A stretch of 64,000 nt of DNA, from the NCBI GenBank assembly GCA_964448855.1, contig CAYUXI010000012.1:1-64000 (forward strand), in the 5' to 3' direction. Source of the stretch: QAMX01 sp964448855 (GTDB taxonomy: Bacteria; Bacillota; Clostridia; Oscillospirales; QAMX01). Every line of letters begins with the position of its first letter. The first letter of the stretch is position 1. The notes beneath the pieces were generated by a model. It was given only the letters and a program-made list of their open reading frames with translations, searched no databases and was not told where the DNA came from. A program made the translations under genes and the position numbers. Below, one piece after another: positions 26,795 to 33,436 of the stretch.

Positions 26795-27775
26795 ATGATT
26801 CGAATGGCTGTCGCAGGTCTTGCGCATCCGCACGGCCTGTCCTTTCTGGAAAACGCGTGTCGAACCGGGCGCGTTGAGCCGGTTGGCTTTTTTGACGGGG
26901 AAGACCGCGCCCGTGCCGTGGCTGCGGCCGACCGGTTCGGTGTTCCCTGTCTGGATTCCTTTGATGCGCTCCTGCAGACCGGCGCCGACGTGCTACTGAC
27001 CGCGGCGGTCAACAGCTGCAAGGCCGATTATATCGTGCGGGCGCTGTCCGCCGGTCTCGGTGTGATCACGGATAAGCCGATGGCCGTCACATTAGAGGAG
27101 CTTGCGCAGATTGAAGCGGCTGCCGCCGCAACCGGTGCGCCGCTCTTTCTCCTGCTCACGGAGCGTTACAGCCCGCCCATCTATACGGCGCGGCAGTGGA
27201 TTGGTCGCGGTGCCATCGGTGAGGTCGTGCAGCAGCATCTCTGTCGCCCGCATCGTCTCCGCCCGGAAAATCGCCCGGACTGGATGTTTCACCGCGCACA
27301 GTATGGCGGCATTCTGAACGATCTCGCCGTACACGACATTGATCTTGCCTGCTATTTCAGCGGGCGGGCAATGCGACGTGTGCTGGCTGCGCACGTTTCC
27401 AACGCCCGATTCCCGCAGCTGACCGATTTTTGCGACAACGGCATTGCGCTGTTTGAAATGAGTCACGGTGGGACGGCCTCCATCGAGGTCAACTGGCTGA
27501 CACCGGATGCGTACCGCGCACACGGGGATGTTCGGTTTTTCCTCACCGGGACGCGTGGCTTTCTGTCCATCTCCACGGTCGATGCATCGGTGCGACTTTG
27601 TACGGATACCGAGCCGGAGCGTCTGCTGGAGCTGATTGAACCGCCCTGCACCTGTGAGGAGGATGCACTCGCCAAAATGGCCGACTGGTCGTATCCCTCG
27701 CTGATTTCCACTGCGGACAGCATTGCCGCCACCCGTTTTGCGCTGCTGGCGCAGCAGGCGGCCGAAGCATTCTGA
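26795..27775 (+). CDS. Gfo/Idh/MocA-family oxidoreductase
   Basis: A 326-residue NAD(P)-dependent oxidoreductase. The N-terminal Rossmann half starts MIRMAVAGLAHPHG, which lacks the usual GxGxxG spacing, and contains the family's ITDKPMAVTLEE segment near residue 90 with its catalytic-region lysine. The C-terminal half (from about 125) has GGILNDLAVHDIDLACYF, the common active-site strand and helix. Members oxidise or reduce sugars, inositols and similar compounds; the substrate here is unknown. It is coupled to hom, starting one base after its stop codon, although a link to homoserine metabolism is not obvious. A bidirectional terminator follows. Confidence 0.85.
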   Translation: MIRMAVAGLAHPHGLSFLENACRTGRVEPVGFFDGEDRARAVAAADRFGVPCLDSFDALLQTGADVLLTAAVNSCKADYIVRALSAGLGVITDKPMAVTLEELAQIEAAAAATGAPLFLLLTERYSPPIYTARQWIGRGAIGEVVQQHLCRPHRLRPENRPDWMFHRAQYGGILNDLAVHDIDLACYFSGRAMRRVLAAHVSNARFPQLTDFCDNGIALFEMSHGGTASIEVNWLTPDAYRAHGDVRFFLTGTRGFLSISTVDASVRLCTDTEPERLLELIEPPCTCEEDALAKMADWSYPSLISTADSIAATRFALLAQQAAEAF

Positions 27776-27830
27776 ATCGTTCAGGCAGTCGGCAAATTCC
27801 TTCAAATCGAACTTTTCGAAACAAAAAAAC

Positions 27831-27869
27831 AACCGCCGATGTGCATGGAAGCCATGTGCATCGGCGGTT
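27831..27869. terminator. Bidirectional terminator between convergent operons
   Basis: An 18-bp stem with two G-U wobbles (27831-27848 with 27852-27869, core AACCGCCGATG) is followed by TTTT on the plus strand and flanked by an A-run that gives GTTGTTTTTTT on the minus strand. It ends the hom operon and the leftward PHP gene. Confidence 0.9.
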
Positions 27870-27890
27870 TTCATGTTGTTTGGGAGATGT

Positions 27891-28802
27891 TCAGCGATCG
27901 AGGAAAATTGGGTTCGTCCAGGCGCAGCGCCCCTGAGCATCATAGACCTCTGCGCGGATATAGCGAATCGATTCCGGCAGCCGGACAGACGCCTCTGTCA
28001 GGCCGGTTCCCGTGCAGACATGGGCGGGCCAGCGGAAATGCCGGAAGCGAATGCAGGCGGCCTCAGAGCATCGAATGTGCGCTTCCCCGTCTTCCACATA
28101 GAAATCGTCGATTTTCGGGCCGCACGAGGCGTAGAATGCGCCGGTTCTCAGCGCTTCGACAATGGATTCGGTCGTTTTTTCAGCGCGAACATACACGGCA
28201 CCGACGCCCATATGCGAAACCGCGTGGCAGTCATCCGTTGCGACGCCGTAGACGATGCGGCCATCGTTCAGCAGTTCGTCCCAGTAGGCAGCATTGCGGT
28301 CGAGCATACAGTCGAGCGCGCACCCGGAATTCCAGATTTCCATGAGCCCAAACCGCTGCAGCGCGGAGACCTCCGAATACCCCATCCCGCTCCATTCCGG
28401 ATGGCACACGATCAGGAGATTGTTGGCCGCCAGAATTTCGTCGATCCAATGCTGCGCATCGCTGAGCTGCGTGACCCGCTCCGAGCGAAAGGTCTGATCC
28501 TGTTGAAAGCCATTCTGTGTATCAGAGCCGATGGAAACCAGATGGAGGCAGTGTACCGGCGCATCCGGGACGGTGGCGTCCAGCTCCATACCGGGCAGGA
28601 GCAGAACCCGACTCCCCTGCGGTGCAGGCTGGCGGTTGTACAGGCGATGATCGGTCAGCGCGAGAAAGTCGAAGCCCTTGTCTTCATAGATTTGAATCGT
28701 CTCTTCCGGGGACAGTGCGCCGTCCGAGCGCGTGGTATGCGTGTGCAGATTGCCTTTCAGCAGTGTTCCGGCCTGAGAAAATGCCGATTGTTGCAGTTTC
28801 AT
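27891..28802 (-). CDS. PHP-domain metal-dependent phosphoesterase (CehA/McbA type)
   Basis: A 303-residue PHP-fold hydrolase. The metal site is marked by GNLHTHTTRSDG near residue 17, LALTDHRLY near 48, GMELD near 70 and later histidines (VCHPEWSG, TDDCHA). The family hydrolyses phosphoesters; some members act on carbamates or nucleotides. It is cytoplasmic, and the C-terminal 70 residues look like a small beta domain. I prefer ATG 28802, which has AAAGGAG 10 bases upstream, to an in-frame start 48 bases earlier. It is the last gene of the ferredoxin-trmN-rsmI string. Confidence 0.85.
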   Translation of the reverse strand: MKLQQSAFSQAGTLLKGNLHTHTTRSDGALSPEETIQIYEDKGFDFLALTDHRLYNRQPAPQGSRVLLLPGMELDATVPDAPVHCLHLVSIGSDTQNGFQQDQTFRSERVTQLSDAQHWIDEILAANNLLIVCHPEWSGMGYSEVSALQRFGLMEIWNSGCALDCMLDRNAAYWDELLNDGRIVYGVATDDCHAVSHMGVGAVYVRAEKTTESIVEALRTGAFYASCGPKIDDFYVEDGEAHIRCSEAACIRFRHFRWPAHVCTGTGLTEASVRLPESIRYIRAEVYDAQGRCAWTNPIFLDR

Positions 28803-28843
28803 GGTTGAAAGTCTCCTTTTTCGACACGTTTCGTCTCGTTTCT

Positions 28844-29686
28844 TTAGCAATCGGACTCCTGAGCTTCCTGCTGTCGTTTCTTTTCGCGCAGTGCTGCCCG
28901 ATACGCCTCATTTCGTGAAATGCCGGCGCGCTTCGCCTCGGACACAATCGTCTGGACATCCTGCGTCAAGTCCAGCGTTTCCACGCCCGGCGCAGACAGC
29001 TGCTCCGCATCGAGCCCTTCGACGATCAGGACAAATTCGCCCTTCGCCTTGCAGCTGCCGTCCTCCGCATAGCGTTCCGCCGCTTCCGGCAGTGTGGTGC
29101 GGATCAGCTCTTCATAGATTTTGGTCAGCTCCCGGCACAGTGTGACACGCCGATTGCCGAAGGCTTCGGCCAGATCGCGGAGCGTATAGGGGAGCTTATG
29201 CGGCGCTTCGTAGAAAATCATCGTCCGGGTTTCCGTTTTCAGCGCGTTCAGGCGCTCCCGTCGGCTCTTTTTATTGACCGCCAGGAAGCCTTCAAAGCAG
29301 AAGCGGCCGGTTGGCAGACCGCACGCCGACAGCGCCGTCACGGCGGCGCAGGGGCCGGGCAGCGGAATGACGCGAATACCGGCCTGATAGCAGGCCGCAA
29401 CGAGCAGCTCGCCCGGGTCGCTGACAGCCGGGGTTCCGGCATCGGTCACCAGCGCACAGGTTTCCCCGCCCGCAATCCGTGCAACAATTTCCGTGCTGCG
29501 CATCCGCTCATTGTGTTCAAAGCAGCTCAGAAGCGGCTTGGAAATGTCAAAATGTGTGAGCAGCTTCTGCGTCACACGGGTATCCTCAGCCGCGATAAAA
29601 TCGACGGCTTTGAGGGTATTCAGCGCTCGAAGGGTGATATCTTCCAGGTTGCCGATCGGCGTCGGCACAAGATATAAACAGGACAT
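28844..29686 (-). CDS. rsmI: 16S rRNA (cytidine1402-2'-O)-methyltransferase
   Basis: A 280-residue tetrapyrrole-methylase-fold enzyme that 2'-O-methylates C1402 in the ribosomal decoding centre. It has the diagnostic start LYLVPTPIGNLEDIT, then AAEDTRVTQKLL near residue 33, VTDAGTPAVSDPG near 80 and PGPCAAVTALSACGLP near 108. It starts 17 bases after the TrmN6-like gene; that pairing is common in Firmicutes. Confidence 0.95.
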   Translation of the reverse strand: MSCLYLVPTPIGNLEDITLRALNTLKAVDFIAAEDTRVTQKLLTHFDISKPLLSCFEHNERMRSTEIVARIAGGETCALVTDAGTPAVSDPGELLVAACYQAGIRVIPLPGPCAAVTALSACGLPTGRFCFEGFLAVNKKSRRERLNALKTETRTMIFYEAPHKLPYTLRDLAEAFGNRRVTLCRELTKIYEELIRTTLPEAAERYAEDGSCKAKGEFVLIVEGLDAEQLSAPGVETLDLTQDVQTIVSEAKRAGISRNEAYRAALREKKRQQEAQESDC

Positions 29687-29703
29687 CTTGCTGCAAGCTC
29701 CTT

Positions 29704-30426
29704 TTATGTTTCATGGCCGGTTTGCCCATAGGCGGCGGCACAGGCCGGTGTCATCTGCCCGTTCCGGTCATACAGAATCAGCGTCGGTTCACAGTGCAGA
29801 CCGGCGGCGGCACCGGGCGTCCCGCTGACGAGTGCGACAGACGGCGCGGCTTCCGCCGTATGCGCGACGAGGCGCAACCGTTTCGGTTCGATTCCGGCGG
29901 CTGACATGGCGCAGAACAGCTCGGCCAGTCGGGAGGTCGGAAAGCTCAGAAAGAGCGTTCCGCGGCCATTGAGCAGATAGGCAGACGCAGCCAGCACCGT
30001 TTTCAGTGAGCAGCCCTGCCGTGCCAGCTGTCTGGCCGGGTTTGGGGAGGCGGCACCGCGAGTCGGTTCAAAATACGGTGGGTTGGTCACGACGGCCTGA
30101 AAGCTGCCCGGCTGCAGCCGGTTGCGCACATCGGCCAGGTCGGTGCAGATCGCCCCCATGCGATGGGTCAGGCCGTTGTCGGCGGCGTTCTGCCGATAGC
30201 CTTTGCAGGCCTGCGAATCGACATCCAGCCCGCAAAACGACACGCGTGGACATCGGGCGGCCATCAGCAATGTGATCAGCCCACTGCCGCAGCAGAGGTC
30301 GCAGGCGCGGATGCGCTTTTCGTCGAGCGTTTCTGCGGCAAAGGCTGCCAGCAGGACGCTATCCGTTGTAATGCTCTGGCAGGAGGCCGGGCTGCGAAAG
30401 GTCAGGCCATTCCATAACGTTTCCAA
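29704..30426 (-). CDS. TrmN6-like tRNA (adenine-N6)-methyltransferase
   Basis: A 240-residue SAM-dependent methyltransferase of the YfiC/TrmN6 family, whose E. coli member methylates A37 of tRNA1(Val). Motif I is CDLCCGSGLITLLMA near residue 43, and the N6-adenine signature NPPYFEP lies near 118. A longer frame to 30495 has no ribosome binding site and runs into a hairpin; TTG 30426, 7 bases after GGAGG, gives the expected N-terminus. It sits between a ferredoxin gene and rsmI. Confidence 0.85.
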   Translation of the reverse strand: METLWNGLTFRSPASCQSITTDSVLLAAFAAETLDEKRIRACDLCCGSGLITLLMAARCPRVSFCGLDVDSQACKGYRQNAADNGLTHRMGAICTDLADVRNRLQPGSFQAVVTNPPYFEPTRGAASPNPARQLARQGCSLKTVLAASAYLLNGRGTLFLSFPTSRLAELFCAMSAAGIEPKRLRLVAHTAEAAPSVALVSGTPGAAAGLHCEPTLILYDRNGQMTPACAAAYGQTGHET

Positions 30427-30472
30427 AAAAATCCCTCCGGGGAGCCAAAAAAATCCGGCTGAATACGGAGAC

Positions 30473-30501
30473 GGGGCAGGCGGCATTGGCCGCACTGCCC
30501 C
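30473..30501 (-). terminator. Hairpin after the ferredoxin gene
   Basis: GGGGCAG (30473-30479) pairs with CTGCCCC (30495-30501) and an inner GCGGC/GCCGC pair closes a four-base loop with one bulge. A U-run appears only after about 20 bases, so it is probably a partial terminator allowing some read-through into the methyltransferase gene. Confidence 0.5.
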
Positions 30502-30525
30502 TGTAAACCCCGCAAGTCGCGCTGA

Positions 30526-30696
30526 TTACTGCTGCTTCGGTGCATCAACCGGGCAGACACCGGCGCATGCGCCGCATTCGACGCAGACCTCCGGATCGAT
30601 GACATATCTGTCTTCGCCCTGCGAAATCGCAGAGACCGGGCATTCTGCTTCGCAAGCGCCGCAGGAAATGCAGTCTTCACCGATAACGTAAGCCAT
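30526..30696 (-). CDS. 2[4Fe-4S] ferredoxin
   Basis: A 56-residue clostridial-type electron carrier. Two cluster motifs are complete: Cys9, Cys12, Cys15 and Cys19, then Cys38, Cys41, Cys44 and Cys48, each set CX2CX2CX3C followed by Pro. It starts MAYVIGEDC and ends in two glutamines. It has its own promoter immediately upstream and a hairpin just after. Such ferredoxins couple pyruvate oxidation and hydrogenases in anaerobes; the specific partner is not indicated. Confidence 0.95.
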   Translation of the reverse strand: MAYVIGEDCISCGACEAECPVSAISQGEDRYVIDPEVCVECGACAGVCPVDAPKQQ

Positions 30697-30730
30697 GGAT
30701 AAAAGCCCCCTATCTCAGAGTGATACCTAT

Positions 30731-30758
30731 ATTTTACCATGAATCTCTAAAAAATCAA
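30731..30758 (-). promoter_or_regulatory. Promoter of the ferredoxin gene
   Basis: On the minus strand TTGATT (30753-30758), a 16-bp spacer and TAAAAT (30731-30736) preceded by TGG. The start codon is about 35 bases downstream. Confidence 0.65.
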
Positions 30759-30886
30759 CCCCCTCAGCCATGATAATTCGGAACTTTCTGAAAATCATTT
30801 GTATACTCCCGCTCCGAGCTGTGCAAAATAAGCATACCACCCGCTGAAATCTGTGCCGGTTGCACACTTTGTCGAAAGGAATATTC

Positions 30887-31108
30887 ATGAAACCTGCGAA
30901 TCCTGTTTCCGTCGGTCGTCACGCACTGTCGCTGCAGCTTTCCCGGCCGCTCTGCTTGGAGTGGCTCTCCCCGGACGGTTCCCTGTTCCCCGCTTCTTTG
31001 CGCCATCAGAGCCGTTTTCGCCGTCCGCACGCATCGTCAGAGCAAAGGTCAGATTTTGATCGAACTTCGAAAATCGGAGCAATTCAGCGAATTTCATTGG
31101 AATCATGA
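30887..31108 (+). CDS. Possible small protein, unsupported by homology
   Basis: The 557-base gap between the ferredoxin and ctsR genes holds one candidate: a 73-codon frame beginning MKPANPVSVGRH, six bases after AAAGGA. It is basic, has no membrane segment or known motif, and shows no clear promoter. The rest of the gap contains the ferredoxin and ctsR promoters and a small inverted repeat (TTCACG...CGTGAA, 31125-31140) followed by TTTT that could end this transcript. It may equally be non-coding. Confidence 0.25.
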   Translation: MKPANPVSVGRHALSLQLSRPLCLEWLSPDGSLFPASLRHQSRFRRPHASSEQRSDFDRTSKIGAIQRISLES

Positions 31109-31179
31109 GAGTTCGTCCGATATTTTCACGCCGTCGTGAATTTTCGCGCTATTCAACTTGGACTTCGTCGATTTTCCGC

Positions 31180-31208
31180 TTGCTTCCCCGTTTCGGGCGG
31201 TGTATAAT
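31180..31208 (+). promoter_or_regulatory. Promoter of the ctsR operon
   Basis: TTGCTT (31180-31185), a 17-bp spacer and TATAAT (31203-31208). The CtsR box begins 9 bases after the -10, at the expected transcription start, where bound repressor would block initiation. Confidence 0.8.
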
Positions 31209-31216
31209 ATAATCAA

Positions 31217-31233
31217 GGTTAAAGAAAGTCAAA
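31217..31233 (+). promoter_or_regulatory. CtsR operator
   Basis: GGTTAAA-GAA-AGTCAAA matches the CtsR heptad direct repeat (RGTCAAA, 3 bases, RGTCAAA) with one change in the first heptad. A further AGTCAAA overlaps by one base and continues to 31239, so three half-sites may be available. The site explains autoregulation of the operon. Confidence 0.85.
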
Positions 31234-31253
31234 GTCAAATTGGTGGTGTTTAC

Positions 31254-31718
31254 GTGCGAATCAGTGACCTCATTGCCCATTATATCGAGCAGGAGCTGGA
31301 GCGGCAGGACGGCTCTGTGCAGCTCTCCCGCGGGGAGCTGGCCGAGCATTTCAACTGTGTCCCCAGCCAGATCAATTATGTCCTGACCACACGCTTCACG
31401 CCGGAGCACGGCTATACCGTGGACAGTCGGCGCGGCGGCGGTGGTTACATCCGGATTACCCGCGTCCACATGGATCGGACGCTGTTGATGATGCACGTCA
31501 TCAACGCGATCGGCTCTGTGATTGACGCGCAGTCGGCCACCGCTTTCCTGCAGAATCTGCTGGCCGACGGTGTACTCGACCTCCAAACGGCCTCCGTCAT
31601 TCATGCGGCTTTTTCGGATGCCGTGCTGCGCGACCTGCCGCGTGAATCACGCGACGCCGTCCGCGCTTCCATTATGAAACAGTGTCTGCTCGCTTGTGCG
31701 CAGCATTCAGAAAGGTGA
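31254..31718 (+). CDS. ctsR: Heat-shock transcriptional repressor CtsR
   Basis: A 154-residue repressor of clp genes. The winged helix (residues 1-70) includes the wing loop SRRGGGGYIRI; the glycine run is the thermosensing element in the family. The C-terminal dimerisation domain follows. The frame is open back to 31158, across the promoter and operator, so I take GTG 31254 after GGTGG. The predicted site 20-37 bases upstream fits autorepression. It heads the classic ctsR-mcsA-mcsB-clpC operon, 8 bases before mcsA. Confidence 0.93.
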   Translation: MRISDLIAHYIEQELERQDGSVQLSRGELAEHFNCVPSQINYVLTTRFTPEHGYTVDSRRGGGGYIRITRVHMDRTLLMMHVINAIGSVIDAQSATAFLQNLLADGVLDLQTASVIHAAFSDAVLRDLPRESRDAVRASIMKQCLLACAQHSER

Positions 31719-31726
31719 GATGAATT

Positions 31727-32263
31727 ATGCTTTGCGATCGTTGCAAAAAGAATACAGCCACATATCATTATAAACAGAACCTGAACGGACAGCTGACGGA
31801 GATGCACCTCTGTCCGGTCTGTGCCTCCGAATCGGCACACGGCGTTTTCAACGGGTTGGAGTCCCTCAGCAGCATTGGTTCGCTGCTGACCGGTGCGCTG
31901 CGCAGTGCCATTGCACCGGTGCGGCGCGTCTGCCCGCTCTGCGGTGCCACCTCCGCAGATATCGCCAAGACCGGGTATGCCGGTTGTCCGGCCTGCTACC
32001 AGACATTTGACGCGATGCTCGCGCCCTATATCGCCAAGCTGCACGGCCATGTGACGCACCGTGGACGGGTTCCGCTGTCGGCACAGAAGGTGCCCGACCC
32101 GGCGGAGGAGGCGCGCCGTCAGATGGAGCAGCTGAAGAAGGAACTGCAGGAAGCCATCCAGACCGAAAATTTCGAACAGGCTGCCGTGCTGCGCGACCAG
32201 ATCAACGCGCTGAAGCAGTCGGAAGCATCCAACGGGGATGCACCGAAGACGCAGGCAGAATGA
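31727..32263 (+). CDS. mcsA: McsA, zinc-finger activator of the McsB arginine kinase
   Basis: A 178-residue protein with four CXXC pairs (CDRCKK, CPVCAS, CPLCGA, CPACYQ) that would bind zinc, and a C-terminal UVR motif (AIQTENFEQAAVLRDQINALK) shared with UvrB and ClpC. In Bacillus, McsA activates McsB and helps deliver substrates to ClpC. It lies 8 bases after ctsR and 42 before mcsB. Confidence 0.92.
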   Translation: MLCDRCKKNTATYHYKQNLNGQLTEMHLCPVCASESAHGVFNGLESLSSIGSLLTGALRSAIAPVRRVCPLCGATSADIAKTGYAGCPACYQTFDAMLAPYIAKLHGHVTHRGRVPLSAQKVPDPAEEARRQMEQLKKELQEAIQTENFEQAAVLRDQINALKQSEASNGDAPKTQAE

Positions 32264-32305
32264 GCCTTGCGCATTGTCAGAACACGAAGGGAATGAAGAC
32301 TGTTT

Positions 32306-33358
32306 ATGGAAAATAACATTCAACTGAATCAATGGCTCAACCGTTCCGGTTCGGACGGCGATATTGTTGTCAGCACACGCATCCGTCTGGCTCGCAACTT
32401 AGACGGCATTCCGTTTCCTGCCCGGCAGAATCCGGAGGACGCCGAAAAGGTCGTCTCCGCATTCAATCACCAGCTGATGGAAAATCCGGCATTGTCCGGG
32501 CTCTTTGCCTTCCGGAAATCGGCGTCGCTCTCCGATGCGGAGCGGGTCAGTCTGGTCGAGCGCCATCTGATCTCGCCGGAATTTGCCAAGAGCACCCTGC
32601 CCCGTGCGCTCTGTCTGTCTGCCGACGAGGGCATTTCCGTTATGATCAACGAAGAGGATCACCTCCGTCTGCAGGTCATGGGCTCCGGCTTCTGCATCAA
32701 CGAATGTCTCGCCTGTGCCGTGGCGCTGGATCAGGTGCTGGACGAGGGGCTGAACCGCGAAGACCTGCACTATGCGTTTGACGAGAAGCTCGGATATCTA
32801 ACGCATTGCCCGACCAATCTCGGCTGCGGGATGCGCGTATCGGTCATGCTGCATCTGCCGCTGCTGGCCGCCAACGGCCGTCTGAAGGCGCTGATGAACG
32901 AGGCCGGCAATCTGGGTCTGGTCATTCGTGGGTATTACGGCGAAGGCAGCCGCGAATCCGGCCATCTGTATCAGATTTCCAACCGGATGTCGCTCGGCTG
33001 CACCGAGCAGGAGCTCTGCGACAATCTGCGGGAGATCGTCGCGCAGATCATTCAGGAGGAGCGGGAGGCGCGTCAGACGCTTCTGGAAAGCAGCCGTTTG
33101 CAGCTGGAAGATCGCGTCTGCCGATCTCATGCCATTTTGAAGGCGGCGCGGCTGATTTCCGCCGATGACGCCATGACGCTGCTCAGCGATGAGCGGTTTG
33201 GCATTTCGCTCGGCCTGATTCCCGGCGATATTCAGACGGTGAACGCGCTGCTCTTTGATATTCAGCCCGCCACCCTCTGTCTGAACGCCATGCTGCCCGC
33301 CAATGCGGAGCAGCGCGACGAAGCCCGCGCCACGCTGCTGCGTGAGCGTTTGGCGTAA
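32306..33358 (+). CDS. mcsB: Protein arginine kinase McsB
   Basis: A 350-residue member of the ATP:guanido phosphotransferase family that phosphorylates arginines on proteins and so marks them for ClpCP. The ATP-binding STRIRLARNL region is at residues 23-32, NEEDHLRLQ near 117, and the signature CPTNLGCG contains Cys168, matching the active-site Cys167 of the B. subtilis enzyme. The third signature Gly-x-Gly reads GCG where GTG is usual. It follows mcsA by 42 bases. Confidence 0.93.
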   Translation: MENNIQLNQWLNRSGSDGDIVVSTRIRLARNLDGIPFPARQNPEDAEKVVSAFNHQLMENPALSGLFAFRKSASLSDAERVSLVERHLISPEFAKSTLPRALCLSADEGISVMINEEDHLRLQVMGSGFCINECLACAVALDQVLDEGLNREDLHYAFDEKLGYLTHCPTNLGCGMRVSVMLHLPLLAANGRLKALMNEAGNLGLVIRGYYGEGSRESGHLYQISNRMSLGCTEQELCDNLREIVAQIIQEEREARQTLLESSRLQLEDRVCRSHAILKAARLISADDAMTLLSDERFGISLGLIPGDIQTVNALLFDIQPATLCLNAMLPANAEQRDEARATLLRERLA

Positions 33359-33436
33359 CCCCTGCATTGCGAGGCGTCCGTCCGCCGCCGGGCGCGCCGT
33401 TCGGTTCAGAATGCGTGCGGAGAAAAGAGGGCTCAT

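Noticed and set aside
30764..31030. Minus-strand frame of 88 codons upstream of the ferredoxin gene
   Set aside because: It has no ribosome binding site, and its 3' end runs to just short of the ferredoxin promoter; its composition does not look coding.
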